Below, in pieces: positions 33,177-42,662 of a stretch of DNA of 64,000 nucleotides. The translations under genes and the position numbers were made by a program. The stretch is from JACVRX01 sp046726315 (lineage in GTDB: Bacteria; Actinomycetota; Actinomycetes; Jiangellales; Jiangellaceae), in contig JBKPAG010000025.1 of assembly GCA_046726315.1 (NCBI GenBank), forward strand, positions 1-64,000, written 5' to 3'. Under the pieces are notes generated by a model. The model saw only the letters and a program-made list of their open reading frames with translations. It had not been told where the DNA came from and did no database searches. The first letter of the stretch is position 1. The number at the start of each line of letters is the position of its first letter.

Positions 33177-33219
33177 GAGAGGCGGACGTGGACGCGCCCG
33201 AGGCGGGCTGTTGTTGGCC

Positions 33220-34161
33220 TCAGACCGTCCCGATGATGTCGAGGACGATCACGATGGGCTCGCCTTTCGGGGCTTCTTCGGTCACGTTGTCGGCCGCCGC
33301 GATCCGGACCAGCGCCCGGGTCCCGACCTTCTGGCCTTCCAGCGCCTCCGCCAGCCCGAACACCTGCTCCGGTGAAATGACGACCGGCCCGGTGCCTTCT
33401 TCCCACGACGAGAACTGAGTCTTCTTCGTCGTATAGGACGCTTGCAGGACCTTGACCACGAGCGTGTCGCCCAGATCGGCGCCATCGCCCTCGACCAGGA
33501 CATCTGTGGTCGATTTCTCCACCGGAGTTGCCGACGCCGGGAACTCGACAGTTGGTGCTTCGGCGCCTTCGCCGGTCACAGCGGGCAGATCCGCGGGCAA
33601 GTCGGCGACCGGTGTGCCCGAGATCCCAGCGTCGTCGCCGAACGAGTCGACGATGTCGACGACGAACACCAACGTGGCTCCGGGGTCGATCGAGGATCCC
33701 TCCGGCGGGCTGTCGCCGTAGGCCATGTCCGGCGGGATGACCAGCAGCACGCGAGAACCAGCCTGGTGGCCGACCAATCCCTCGTCCCACCCGGGGATGA
33801 CCGAGCCTTTGCCGATGGGGAAACCTGCTGGGTTGCCGCTGTCATAGGAGTTGTCGAAGACGTTGGCCGAGCCGTCGCCGCTTGGCGCCCAGGTCTGGCC
33901 CAGGTACTGGGCCACCAGGAAGTCACCGGCCTCGACCTCGCCGCCGTCGCCTTGGTACAACACGTCAACGACAAGCTGGGCGGGCGGGTCGCCATCGGGA
34001 ATCCCGACCTCGGGCTTCGCCCCGAGCTCGCCGGATACGCTCACTCCGCTCTCGGCCACCGTCGTCGGTTCACCTGCATCACCGGCAGAGTCGGAGCCGC
34101 AGGCGGTGAGCACGACAGTGGTGGTGAGGATCAGGGCGGCGAGGGCCGTGGGTCTGCGCAC
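33220..34161 (-). CDS. FKBP-type peptidyl-prolyl isomerase lipoprotein, two FKBP domains
   Basis: An exported lipoprotein (313 aa). The signal peptide ends with the lipobox LTAC (Cys21). A short Gly/Asp/Ser-rich linker precedes a first FKBP domain (about 66-175) with the typical VFDNSYDSGNPAGFPIG, VIPGWDEGLVGHQAGSRVLL and PPDMAYGD motifs, then a second, degenerate FKBP-like domain (about 210-313) that lacks most active-site residues. It should assist folding of secreted proteins at the outer face of the membrane. An FKBP gene next to pafA is common in actinobacteria. Confidence 0.9.
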   Translation of the reverse strand: MRRPTALAALILTTTVVLTACGSDSAGDAGEPTTVAESGVSVSGELGAKPEVGIPDGDPPAQLVVDVLYQGDGGEVEAGDFLVAQYLGQTWAPSGDGSANVFDNSYDSGNPAGFPIGKGSVIPGWDEGLVGHQAGSRVLLVIPPDMAYGDSPPEGSSIDPGATLVFVVDIVDSFGDDAGISGTPVADLPADLPAVTGEGAEAPTVEFPASATPVEKSTTDVLVEGDGADLGDTLVVKVLQASYTTKKTQFSSWEEGTGPVVISPEQVFGLAEALEGQKVGTRALVRIAAADNVTEEAPKGEPIVIVLDIIGTV

Positions 34162-34253
34162 GGAGATGCGTCCTTCGGAGTGTGCGGAATGGGCGCCCAG
34201 GCCGGGCGCGAACTCCCCACCTTAGAACAGCGACCTGAGAATCCCAGAAGAGG

Positions 34254-35615
34254 TCACATGCTCGCGATGAGCTTCTCGACCCGCTCGTCCACGGCTCGGA
34301 AAGGGTCCTTGCACAAGACGGTCCGCTGGGCCTGGTCATTGAGCTTCAGGTGCACCCAGTCGACAGTGAAGTCGCGCCGCCGTTCCTGTGCACGTCGGAT
34401 GAATTCGCCCCGCAATCGGGCTCTGGTCGTCTGCGGCGGAACCGACTTGGCCTCGAAGATCTCGACGTCGCGGCAGACCCGGCTGACTGCGCCGCGCCGC
34501 TCGAGCAGGTAGTAGAGCCCGCGGCCACGGTGAATGTCGTGGTAGGAGAGGTCGAGCTGGGCGATTCGGGGATGGGTGAGGGAGAGACCGTGCCGGTCCC
34601 GATATCGCTCGATCACCCGAAACTTGGTCACCCAGTCGATCTCGCGCTCGACCAAGGCCAGGTCACCGGAATCGACGGCCTTGAGGGTGCGTTCCCACAG
34701 GTCCAGGACCCGCTGGACCACAGGGTTACCGAGATCGCGACGGTCGACGAAGTCGCGGGCCTTGGTGAAGTACTCCTCCTGGATCTCCAGCGCCGACGCC
34801 TCACGGCCATTGGCGAGGCGCACCTTGCGACGACCGGTGATGTCGTGGCTGATCTCCCGGATGGCGCGGATCGGATTCTCCAGGCCGAGGTCGCGCAGGT
34901 TCGCTCCGGTTTCGACCATCCGCAGCACCAAGTCGGTGCTGCCCACCTTGAGCAGGGTGGTCGCCTCGTTCATGTTCGAGTCGCCGACGATCACGTGCAA
35001 CCGTCGGTACCGCTCCGCGTCGGCATGCGGCTCGTCGCGGGTGTTGATGATCGGACGGCTACGGGTGGTCGCGCTCGAAACGCCCTCCCAGATGTGCTCG
35101 GCGCGCTGGCTCACCGCGTAAACCGCCCCCCGAGGGGTCTGCAACACCTTTCCCGCGCCGCAGACGATCTGCCGCGTGACCAGGAACGGGATCAGCACGT
35201 CAGCGAGCCGAGAGAACTCCCCATGCCGACCCACGAGGTAGTTCTCATGGCAACCGTAGGAGTTGCCGGCCGAGTCGGTGTTGTTCTTGAACAGGTAGAC
35301 GTCGCCGGCGATGCCCTCTTCCCGCAGGCGCTTCTCGGCGTCGACGAGTAGCCCCTCCAGCACCCGCTCCCCCGCCTTGTCATGGGTGACCAGATCGGTG
35401 ATCGAGTCACATTCCGGAGTGGCGTATTCCGGATGGCTGCCGACGTCGAGGTAAAGCCGCGCGCCGTTGGAGAGGAAGACGTTGCTACTGCGGCCCCAGG
35501 TAACCACCCGGCGGAACAGGTAGCGCGCGACCTCGTCCGGAGAAAGCCGCCGCTGGCCGCGGAACGTGCACGTGACGCCGTACTCGTTCTCCAGGCCGAA
35601 AATGCGGCGATCCAT
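34254..35615 (-). CDS. pafA: Pup-protein ligase
   Basis: Attaches the C-terminal glutamate of Pup to substrate lysines using ATP (453 aa, normal length). The N-terminus RRIFGLENEYGVTC carries the nucleotide/metal-binding glutamates of the glutamine-synthetase-like fold; other marks are LYLDVGSHPEYATPECDS (catalytic Asp region), KNNTDSAGNSYGCHENYL, and RPIINTRDEPHADAERYRRL. It lacks the Dop-specific loop, which separates it from its paralogue. It lies nine bases upstream of the prcA 3' end, in the same orientation as all proteasome genes. Confidence 0.96.
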   Translation of the reverse strand: MDRRIFGLENEYGVTCTFRGQRRLSPDEVARYLFRRVVTWGRSSNVFLSNGARLYLDVGSHPEYATPECDSITDLVTHDKAGERVLEGLLVDAEKRLREEGIAGDVYLFKNNTDSAGNSYGCHENYLVGRHGEFSRLADVLIPFLVTRQIVCGAGKVLQTPRGAVYAVSQRAEHIWEGVSSATTRSRPIINTRDEPHADAERYRRLHVIVGDSNMNEATTLLKVGSTDLVLRMVETGANLRDLGLENPIRAIREISHDITGRRKVRLANGREASALEIQEEYFTKARDFVDRRDLGNPVVQRVLDLWERTLKAVDSGDLALVEREIDWVTKFRVIERYRDRHGLSLTHPRIAQLDLSYHDIHRGRGLYYLLERRGAVSRVCRDVEIFEAKSVPPQTTRARLRGEFIRRAQERRRDFTVDWVHLKLNDQAQRTVLCKDPFRAVDERVEKLIASM

Positions 35616-35624
35616 CCGGCCAGA

Positions 35625-36341
35625 CTACGTGCTCGACGTCGGCTCGTCGGGAGCCGCCAGCAGCTCGTCCAGCTCCGGGCTGACAATGCGACGGAACCGT
35701 CGACGGGGCCGGCCGCGGTCGAGGATCGCGACCTCCAGCGCGTCGCTGGTCAGCGTGCGGGTCTCCCCGTCGCCGCTGTCTCGGCCCAGCGCCTCGACGG
35801 CCAGCCGCAGCGCCTCCGGCATGCTGAGATCGTCACGGTAGTTCTCGGCGACGTAGCCGTTGATCCGCTCGGCAGAGCCACCCATCACCGCGAACCGCTC
35901 CTCCTGCGCAACCGAGCCGTCGTAGGTGAGGCGGTACACCTCGTCGTCGGCGACCGTGCGGCCGACCTCGGCCACCACGATCTCGACCTCGTACGGCTTC
36001 GGTTCGGTGGTGAAGATCGTCCCCAGGGTCTGGGCGTAGACATTGGCCAACCCCCGACCCGTGACGTCCGCCCGGTCGAATGCATAGCCGCGCAAGTCAG
36101 CCATCCGCACCCCGGCCACCCGCAGGTTTTCGAACTCGTTGTATTTGCCGACGGCAGCGAACGCGATCCGGTCGTAGATCTCACTGATCTTGTGCAACGA
36201 CCGCGACGGCGTCTCAGCAGCGAACAGGATCCCGCCGGAGTACTGGATGACGACGACCGAGCGGCCCCTGGCGATGCCCTTGCGGGCATAGTCGGCCCGG
36301 TCCTTCATCAGCTGCTCGGGCGAGACGTAACCGAACTGCAT
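35625..36341 (-). CDS. prcA: Proteasome subunit alpha
   Basis: Forms the outer rings of the 20S core particle and gates substrate entry. The 238-aa protein starts MQFGYVSPEQLMKDRADYAR, the usual PrcA N-terminus with the gating residues, and continues KGIARGRSVVVIQYSGGILF and the GRGLANVYAQTLG helix region. The catalytic N-terminal threonine is absent, as expected. I chose the ATG at 36341; the frame extends far into prcB without similarity. It follows prcB after 31 bases. Confidence 0.95.
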   Translation of the reverse strand: MQFGYVSPEQLMKDRADYARKGIARGRSVVVIQYSGGILFAAETPSRSLHKISEIYDRIAFAAVGKYNEFENLRVAGVRMADLRGYAFDRADVTGRGLANVYAQTLGTIFTTEPKPYEVEIVVAEVGRTVADDEVYRLTYDGSVAQEERFAVMGGSAERINGYVAENYRDDLSMPEALRLAVEALGRDSGDGETRTLTSDALEVAILDRGRPRRRFRRIVSPELDELLAAPDEPTSST

Positions 36342-36372
36342 CGTCACCGCAGGCGTCCTCTCGGCTGGGCGG

Positions 36373-37215
36373 TCACTGCAACGGCGCCTGTGGGCCGTCC
36401 GGGCGCGCACTCCGCGCGCTGACAACGGCTTCGACGACTTCCGCGACCGCTGGCTCGGCCAGCTGACGGTACCCGTCTCCGTCGACAACGGATACGACCG
36501 GGAAGATCCCCCGGGCCAGATCCGGCCCCCCGGTAGCCGAGTCGTCGTCGGCGGCGTCGTAGAGCGCCTGGATGCACACGGTAGTGGCGTCGGACACACT
36601 CAGGTCAGGACGGAACAGCTTCTTCAGCGCACCCCGGGCGAACAGGGACCCGGAGCCGACCGAGTAGAACATGTGCTCTTCGGAGCGTCCGCCGGTGACG
36701 TCGTAGGAGAAGATTCGGCCGGTCCCCATGTCGAGGTCGAAACCGGCGAACAGCGGCACGACGGCAAGGCCCTGCAAGGCCAGCCCGAGGTTGCCACGAA
36801 TCATGTGGGACAGCCGGTTGGCCTTGCCGTCAAGGGACAGCACGCTGCCCTCGATCTTCTCGTAGTGCTCGAGCTCGAGCTGGAACAGCCGCACCATCTC
36901 GACTGCAACCCCGGCCGCTCCGGCGATGCCGATACAGGAGTATTCATCGGCCGGGAAGACCTTCTCGACATCGCGTTGGGCGATGATGTTGCCCATGGTC
37001 GAGCGGCGGTCGCCGGCCATCACCACGCCGTCGGGACAGGTCGTGGCCACGATCGTTGTGCCGTGCGGAGTCTGGTCGGCCAGGCTGGATCCACCTGCCG
37101 TGCGACCAGGGAGCAGCTCGGGCGCCTGCAGGCTGAGGAAATCGGTAAACGAGGCCGTGCCAGGTGTCAGAAACGCACTCGGGAGGCGTCCAACCGGCTC
37201 GCCAAGATGCGACAT
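36373..37215 (-). CDS. prcB: Proteasome subunit beta
   Basis: The proteolytic subunit of the 20S core (280 aa). A propeptide of 52 residues ends at His-Gly, and self-cleavage exposes Thr53 of TTIVATTCPDGVVMAGDRR, the N-terminal nucleophile; the Asp of AGDRRST and the Lys of VEKVFP complete the site. The propeptide (MSHLGEPVGRLP..., then FLSLQAPELLP) matches actinobacterial PrcB. It is followed by prcA and preceded, 6 bases away, by pup. Confidence 0.96.
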   Translation of the reverse strand: MSHLGEPVGRLPSAFLTPGTASFTDFLSLQAPELLPGRTAGGSSLADQTPHGTTIVATTCPDGVVMAGDRRSTMGNIIAQRDVEKVFPADEYSCIGIAGAAGVAVEMVRLFQLELEHYEKIEGSVLSLDGKANRLSHMIRGNLGLALQGLAVVPLFAGFDLDMGTGRIFSYDVTGGRSEEHMFYSVGSGSLFARGALKKLFRPDLSVSDATTVCIQALYDAADDDSATGGPDLARGIFPVVSVVDGDGYRQLAEPAVAEVVEAVVSARSARPDGPQAPLQ

Positions 37216-37221
37216 CGCGGC

Positions 37222-37434
37222 TTACTCTCCCCCTTTCTGGACGAACCCACGGACGAAGTCCTCGGCATTCTCCTCCAGCACTTCGTCGATCTCGTCGAGG
37301 ATCGCGTCGACGTCGTCGGCGAGCCTGTCCTGGCGCTCCTTGAGGTCCTCGGAGGCCTCGGCAGCGTCTTGGCTATCGACGTCCTCGGAGCGGCGGGGTT
37401 GCTTGCGTTGCTGCCCACCCGTGTCGCGTGCCAT
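37222..37434 (-). CDS. pup: Prokaryotic ubiquitin-like protein Pup
   Basis: The protein tag for proteasomal degradation (70 aa). It is disordered, with a charged N-terminus rich in Gln/Arg, a central coiled-coil-prone stretch (ERQDRLADDVDAILDEIDEV) that binds the Arc/Mpa coiled coils, and the C-terminal ending FVQKGGE. The last residue is Glu70 rather than the Gln of mycobacterial Pup, so it can be ligated by PafA without prior deamidation. It lies upstream of prcB in the same operon. Dop here would act mainly as depupylase. Confidence 0.97.
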   Translation of the reverse strand: MARDTGGQQRKQPRRSEDVDSQDAAEASEDLKERQDRLADDVDAILDEIDEVLEENAEDFVRGFVQKGGE

Positions 37435-37576
37435 AGGGCCACCTCCGACGAGATTGCGGTCGTACAGCGACGACCCTACCTACCGGTTGTGACGCTCGGT
37501 TGCATGTGTCCGCGTCGGCTCGTTGCGCCTAGAGCACAATGCTGCGGGAACGACCCGAGACACCGTGCTGCTGCCA

Positions 37577-39088
37577 TCAACCGGCGGAGAGCGCCTGCAC
37601 CAGCTCCTCTGCGGTCCGGCAGCGATCCAGCAGGTCACCGACGTGGGCTTTGGTCCCCCGAAGAGGTTCGAGGGTCGGCACCCGCTGCAAGGCATCCCGC
37701 CCGGGCAGATCGAAGATCACCGAGTCCCACGACGCAGCGGCCACGTGTGGCGCATATTTCGCCAGACACCGCCCGCGGAAGAAGGCCCGGGTGTCCTCCG
37801 GTGGCTCGTGAACGGCGCGGGCCACCTCGTCGTCATGAAGCAACCGCTGCATCCGCCCCAGCGACACCAGGCGGTGGTACAGGCCACGGGTGGGGCGGAC
37901 GTCGGAGTACTGCAGGTCCACCAGGTGCAGCTTCGGATGCGACCACTCCAGCCCGTCGCGTTCTCGGTAGGACTCGAGCAGGGCCAGTTTCGCCACCCAG
38001 TCCAGCTCGGTCGACAGTGACATGGGGTCGCTCTCGAGTCGACTCAGCACCGACTCCCACCGCTCGAGTACGTCGGTGGTGACGGCGTCGACGTCGGAGC
38101 CGTACCTGTCCTCGACGAACTTGCGGGCCTGCTCGGCGTACTCCATCTGTACCTGGACCGCGGTGAGTTGACGGCCGTCCTTGAGCGCCAGCAGGTGCTT
38201 CAATGACGTGTCGTGCGACACCTCATGTAACGACGAAACCGGTCGTTCCACTGACAGGTCGACCGCGAGAAATCCGTCCTCCACCATCGCCAGCACCAGC
38301 GAGGTCATACCGAGCTTGAGATACGTCGATACCTCCGACAGGTTGGCGTCACCGATGATCACGTGCAGGCGGCGATAGCGCTCGGGATCGGCATGCGGCT
38401 CGTCACGAGTGTTGATGATCGGCCGCTTGAGCGTGGTCTCCAGCCCTACCTCGACCTCGAAGTAGTCGGCCCGCTGGGAGAGCTGGAACCCGTGCTTGGT
38501 GCCGTCCTGCCCCAGACCCACCCGGCCGGCACCGCAGATCACCTGACGGGTGACGAAGAACGGGGTCAGGTGCCGGACGATGTCGGCGAACGGGGTCTGC
38601 CGGCTCATCAGGTAGTTCTCGTGACACCCGTAGGAAGCGCCCTTGTTGTCAACGTTGTTCTTGTAGAGCTGGATGGGTGAGGAGCTCGGGGCCAGGGCCG
38701 CGAGTCCAGCCGCCTCCGCCATCACCATCTCGCCGGCCTTGTCCCACAGCACCGCATCTCGCGGAGAGGTGACCTCCGGCGAGGAGTACTCGGGGTGCGC
38801 GTGGTCAACATAGAGGCGCGCACCGTTGGTGAGGATGACGTTGGCGAGACCGACCTCCTCGTCGGTGAGCTGGCTTGGGTCTGCACCCTCCCTGGAGACC
38901 TCGAAACCGCGGGCATCGCGAAGCGGGCTCTCCTCCTCGAAGTCCCAACGGGCTCGCCGCGCCCGTGCGGTCGCCGCCGCGTAGGCGTTGACGACCTGCG
39001 ACGACGTCAGCATCGAGTTAGCGGCCGGGTTGCCCGGTACCGCGATGCCGTATTCGGTCTCGATCCCGACGACGCGACGGGCGCTCAT
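37577..39088 (-). CDS. dop: Depupylase/deamidase of Pup
   Basis: A paralogue of PafA (503 aa) that removes Pup from substrates and deamidates Pup-Gln where needed. Marks: VVGIETEYGIAVPG at the N-terminus, the Dop-specific loop region (DFEEESPLRDARGFE, about 49-63), LYVDHAHPEYSSPE with the catalytic Asp, KNNVDNKGASYGCHENYL and RPIINTRDEPHADPERYRRL. It is separated from pup by a 142-bp gap, long enough for a pup promoter. It sits between the decayed oxidoreductase and pup. Confidence 0.95.
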   Translation of the reverse strand: MSARRVVGIETEYGIAVPGNPAANSMLTSSQVVNAYAAATARARRARWDFEEESPLRDARGFEVSREGADPSQLTDEEVGLANVILTNGARLYVDHAHPEYSSPEVTSPRDAVLWDKAGEMVMAEAAGLAALAPSSSPIQLYKNNVDNKGASYGCHENYLMSRQTPFADIVRHLTPFFVTRQVICGAGRVGLGQDGTKHGFQLSQRADYFEVEVGLETTLKRPIINTRDEPHADPERYRRLHVIIGDANLSEVSTYLKLGMTSLVLAMVEDGFLAVDLSVERPVSSLHEVSHDTSLKHLLALKDGRQLTAVQVQMEYAEQARKFVEDRYGSDVDAVTTDVLERWESVLSRLESDPMSLSTELDWVAKLALLESYRERDGLEWSHPKLHLVDLQYSDVRPTRGLYHRLVSLGRMQRLLHDDEVARAVHEPPEDTRAFFRGRCLAKYAPHVAAASWDSVIFDLPGRDALQRVPTLEPLRGTKAHVGDLLDRCRTAEELVQALSAG

Positions 39089-39160
39089 GCGACGAGCCTA
39101 AGCCGTCGCCCCGACCGACACGCCTGGCGCCGTGTCATCCCGCCATATCGTTCCATCGAG

Positions 39161-39820
39161 TCATGCCGACGCCGCCGCGGCCGTCGGATATCGCACCCCG
39201 AGCAGCCGCAGCGCGCTGTCGAGAATCCGCATGATCGCCACTGTGTCGTCGAGCGGCATGGCCGCGCTTTCGGTCCGGCCCTCGCGCAGACAGTTGTGCA
39301 CTTTACGCAGCATCGGCACGTACCCACGACCTTCGTGCTCGTGCTCATACTCGTGTACAGAACCGTATGCGCTGGTAGGCACCAACCGGGTCGGATGGTG
39401 AAACCGCGGCGGCAGTTCGAGTCGTCCCGCCGTACCGACGATCGTGGCCACACCCGGGGAATGCGCGAGGAGCGACACGTCGAGCAGCGCGCGAGCGCCG
39501 TCGTCCCAGCCAAGCAGCAGTCCGGCCTCCGCGTCGACTCGTTCCGGGCTCAGCGATCCGTGCGCCGTTACCATGTCCGGCTCCCCCAGCACCATCTGCG
39601 CGAGCGCCACGGGTAGACGCCGACGTCGTGCGCCTCCGCCGAGAGCCGGGTCCCAGAGTCGATGCCGGGAATCGCGGGGAGCGACGAAGCCCAGATCGGC
39701 GAGCACGGTGCGTACCTCTCCGATGCCTCCGTCGGCGATGATCTCCCGCGTCCTCGCGATGAGCGGGACGAACCGGGTCCACATCGCCTCCATGCTCCCC
39801 GCCCCAGTGGGGTCGGCCAA
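39161..39820 (-). pseudogene. Gfo/Idh/MocA-family oxidoreductase lacking its NAD-binding domain
   Basis: The readable part starts at the domain boundary (MEAMWTRFVPLIARTREII) and continues through the C-terminal alpha/beta domain to a normal stop. The N-terminal Rossmann fold of about 120 residues, with its glycine-rich NAD(P) site, is absent; upstream sequence belongs to arc 3' flank. Near 39600-39630 the conserved LGGGALLDVGVYP segment is scrambled to LGGGARRRRLP; the correct DVGVYP is readable in a shifted frame, so two compensating indels occurred. A functional short protein is improbable. Confidence 0.82.
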
Positions 39821-39855
39821 GCGACACCAGAGCGGAAAGCATCGAGATGGAGGCC

Positions 39856-41634
39856 TTACAGGTACTGGCCGGTGTTGGCGACCGTGTCGATCGAGCGGCC
39901 GGCCTCGATGCCTTCCTTGCCCGACACCAGCGTGCGGATGAACACGATGCGCTCACCCTTCTTGCCCGAGATCCGGGCCCAGTCGTCCGGGTTCGTGGTG
40001 TTCGGCAGGTCCTCGTTCTCCTTGAACTCGTCCAGGCATGCGACGAGCACATGCTGGACGCGGATTCCCTTGACGCCGGTCTCGAGAAAGTCCTTGATCG
40101 CCATCTTCTTGGCCCGGTCGACGATGTTCTGGATCATCGCGCCGGAGTTGAAGTCGCGGAAGTAGAGGACCTCCTTGTCACCGTTGGCATAGGTGACTTC
40201 CAGGAAGCGGTTCACCTCGCTCTCGGCGTACATCTGCTCCACCGCACGCTGGATCATCGCCTCGACGGTCGCATCCGCCGAGCGCTGGTTCTCACCGAGG
40301 TCGTCACTGTTGAGCGGCAGGTCGGCCGTCAGGTACTTGCTGAAGATGTCCCGCGCAGCCTCGGCGTCGGGCCGCTCAATCTTGATCTTCACGTCCAGCC
40401 GGCCGGGGCGCAGAATCGCCGGGTCGATCATGTCCTCCCGGTTGGAGGCACCGATGACGATGACGTTCTCGAGGCTCTCGACGCCGTCGATCTCGGACAG
40501 CAGCTGCGGCACGATGGTGTTCTCGACGTCGCTGGAGACCCCCGAGCCACGGGTGCGGAACAGCGAGTCCATTTCGTCGAAGAAGACGATGACCGGTGTG
40601 CCTTCCCCGGCTTTCTCCCGGGCCCGCTGGAACACCAGCCGGATGTGCCGCTCGGTCTCGCCGACGTACTTGTTGAGCAGTTCTGGCCCCTTGATGTTGA
40701 GGAAATAGGACTTCTCCTCGCGCTTGCCAGTCCGGGCGGCGACCTTCTTGGCCAACGAGTTGGCCACAGCCTTCGCGATGAGCGTCTTTCCGCAGCCGGG
40801 TGGGCCGTAGAGCAGCACGCCCTTCGGAGGCCGGAGCTGGTGCTCGCGGAACAGGTCGGCATGCAGGTAAGGGAGCTCGATGGCATCGCGGATCTGTTCG
40901 ATCTGCCGCGAGAGCCCACCGATGTCGGCGTAGTCGATGTCGGGAACCTCTTCGAGGATGAGTTCCTCCACCTCGCTCTTGGGGATGCGCTCGTAGACGA
41001 AACCCGACCGCGGCTCCATGAGCAAGGAGTCGCCGGCGCGCATGACCGAGTCCTTGAGCGGGGTGGCGATGCGCACGACCCGCTCGTCGTCGGTGTGCCC
41101 GATGACCAGGGCACGGTCGCCGTCGGCCAACACCTCCTTGAGCATGACGACCTCGCCGATGCTCTCGAACTCCATCGCACGCACGACGTTGAGTGCCTCG
41201 TTGAGCATGACCTCTTGCCCAGCGCGTAGGGCATCGGTCTCGACGTCCGGGCTGACGGCAACGCGCAGCTTGCGGCCACCGGTGAAAACGTCCACGGTGC
41301 CGTCCTCATACCGAGACAGGAAGATGCCGAAGCCCGCCGGTGGCTGGGCAAGCCGGTCGATCTCCTCCTTGAGGGCGACGATCTGGTCCCGGGCCTCCCG
41401 CAGCGTTGCCGCCAGCCGGTCGTTCTGGGCGGTGACCGTGGCCAGTTGCGCCTCGGTGTCCGCGAGCCGGTCTTCGAGTACCCGGGTCTGCCGCGGGGAG
41501 TCGGCCAGCCGCCGCCGAAGCGCGGCCACCTCCTGTTCGAGGAAGGAGATCTGGGCCGAATGGTCGTTGGTTTCGCGCGCAGCGTCGCGACGCGGGCGGT
41601 CAGTGCTGCCGTCGTGGGTCGGCACGGTCCTCAC
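39856..41634 (-). CDS. arc: Proteasome-associated AAA ATPase (ARC/Mpa)
   Basis: The hexameric unfoldase that captures pupylated proteins and feeds the 20S core (592 aa). Domain order: N-terminal coiled coil (about 27-97), double OB interdomain (98-225), AAA module with Walker A GPPGCGKT (277-284) and Walker B VFFDEMD, and a short C-terminal tail ending in the GQYL motif that docks on PrcA. It lies upstream of dop, separated from it by the decayed oxidoreductase. Confidence 0.96.
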   Translation of the reverse strand: MRTVPTHDGSTDRPRRDAARETNDHSAQISFLEQEVAALRRRLADSPRQTRVLEDRLADTEAQLATVTAQNDRLAATLREARDQIVALKEEIDRLAQPPAGFGIFLSRYEDGTVDVFTGGRKLRVAVSPDVETDALRAGQEVMLNEALNVVRAMEFESIGEVVMLKEVLADGDRALVIGHTDDERVVRIATPLKDSVMRAGDSLLMEPRSGFVYERIPKSEVEELILEEVPDIDYADIGGLSRQIEQIRDAIELPYLHADLFREHQLRPPKGVLLYGPPGCGKTLIAKAVANSLAKKVAARTGKREEKSYFLNIKGPELLNKYVGETERHIRLVFQRAREKAGEGTPVIVFFDEMDSLFRTRGSGVSSDVENTIVPQLLSEIDGVESLENVIVIGASNREDMIDPAILRPGRLDVKIKIERPDAEAARDIFSKYLTADLPLNSDDLGENQRSADATVEAMIQRAVEQMYAESEVNRFLEVTYANGDKEVLYFRDFNSGAMIQNIVDRAKKMAIKDFLETGVKGIRVQHVLVACLDEFKENEDLPNTTNPDDWARISGKKGERIVFIRTLVSGKEGIEAGRSIDTVANTGQYL

Positions 41635-41776
41635 CCCCTGCGGAGCGTCGTCCTGTCACGACCCTACCTGCGGCTGCTGGGTTGACCAGACCCGTGCGGC
41701 CGCAAGGCCGTAGATGTTGCGACACGTCGTACGGTCCGACCGCCACAGATGCGTCAAGATCGCATTGCCGGCAGGG

Positions 41777-42643
41777 TTAGTCCTGCCCGGCCGGTGCGGG
41801 CCGACGGCGGCGCGGAGGGGCGACAGTATCGGGGGCGAGCCGCCGCGACGTCACCAGAAACCCCGTGTGCCCGATCATCCGGTGGTCGGGGCGCACCGCG
41901 AGCCCCTCGACGTGCCAGGTCCGGATCATCGACTCCCAGGACACTGGTTCGGTGAAGCCCCCGTGATCACGGATGGTCTCCACGGTACGGGCCAGCTGGG
42001 TCGTCGTGGCGACGTAGCAGCACAGCACGCCGCCCGGGACCAAGGCCCCCGCGATCGCGTCGACGCACTCCCAAGGTGCCAGCATGTCCAAGACGACCCG
42101 GTCAGCGGGCGTGTCCTCGTCCAACGACGCGACCAGGTCGCCGACGACGAGCCGCCACGCCGGATGCGGCCCGTCGAAGAAGCGCTCGACGTTGGCCGTT
42201 GCCACCGCCGCAAAGTCCGCGCGCCGCTCGTACGAGTGCAGCCGGCCGTCCCGGCCGACCGCGCGCAACAACGACATGGTGAGCGCACCGGAGCCGACAC
42301 CCGCCTCGATTACCCGAGCGCCCGGGTAGATGTCGGCCATGGCGACGATCTGCGCGGCGTCCTTCGGATACACCACAGCTGCTCCCCGTGGCATCGACAG
42401 CACGTAGTCGGCCAGCAGCGGCCGAAGAGCCAAATAGGCCGTCCCCCCTGTCGACGTGACTACCGTGCCCTCTGGAGCGCCGATCAACGCATCGTGGCCG
42501 AACGAGCCTTGGTGGGTGTGGAACTCCTTGCCGGGTTCGAGCGTGATGGTGTGGTGGCGACCCTTCGGGTCGGTCAGCTGCACTTGGTCGCCTGGTCGCA
42601 GCGGGCCGGTGCGGCGGGCTGGAACGGCATCGCGGTCGCTCAC
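41777..42643 (-). CDS. trmI: tRNA (adenine-58-N1)-methyltransferase TrmI
   Basis: Makes m1A58 in the T-loop of tRNAs (288 aa). The N-terminal beta domain (PLRPGDQVQLTDPKGRHHTI) is followed by a Rossmann methyltransferase domain with the AdoMet site VIEAGVGSGALTMSLLRAV, the ERRADFAAVATANVERFF segment and RVVLDMLAPWECV (motif IV region, with the catalytic Asp). Its place next to arc is conserved in actinobacteria. It follows the M50 protease gene after 19 bases. Confidence 0.93.
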   Translation of the reverse strand: MSDRDAVPARRTGPLRPGDQVQLTDPKGRHHTITLEPGKEFHTHQGSFGHDALIGAPEGTVVTSTGGTAYLALRPLLADYVLSMPRGAAVVYPKDAAQIVAMADIYPGARVIEAGVGSGALTMSLLRAVGRDGRLHSYERRADFAAVATANVERFFDGPHPAWRLVVGDLVASLDEDTPADRVVLDMLAPWECVDAIAGALVPGGVLCCYVATTTQLARTVETIRDHGGFTEPVSWESMIRTWHVEGLAVRPDHRMIGHTGFLVTSRRLAPDTVAPPRRRRPAPAGQD

Positions 42644-42662
42644 GGTATGCAGGTTAGGGCGG

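Noticed and set aside
39161..39820. Short functional dehydrogenase
   Set aside because: It lacks the entire NAD-binding domain and has a scrambled conserved segment, so it is better explained as a remnant.
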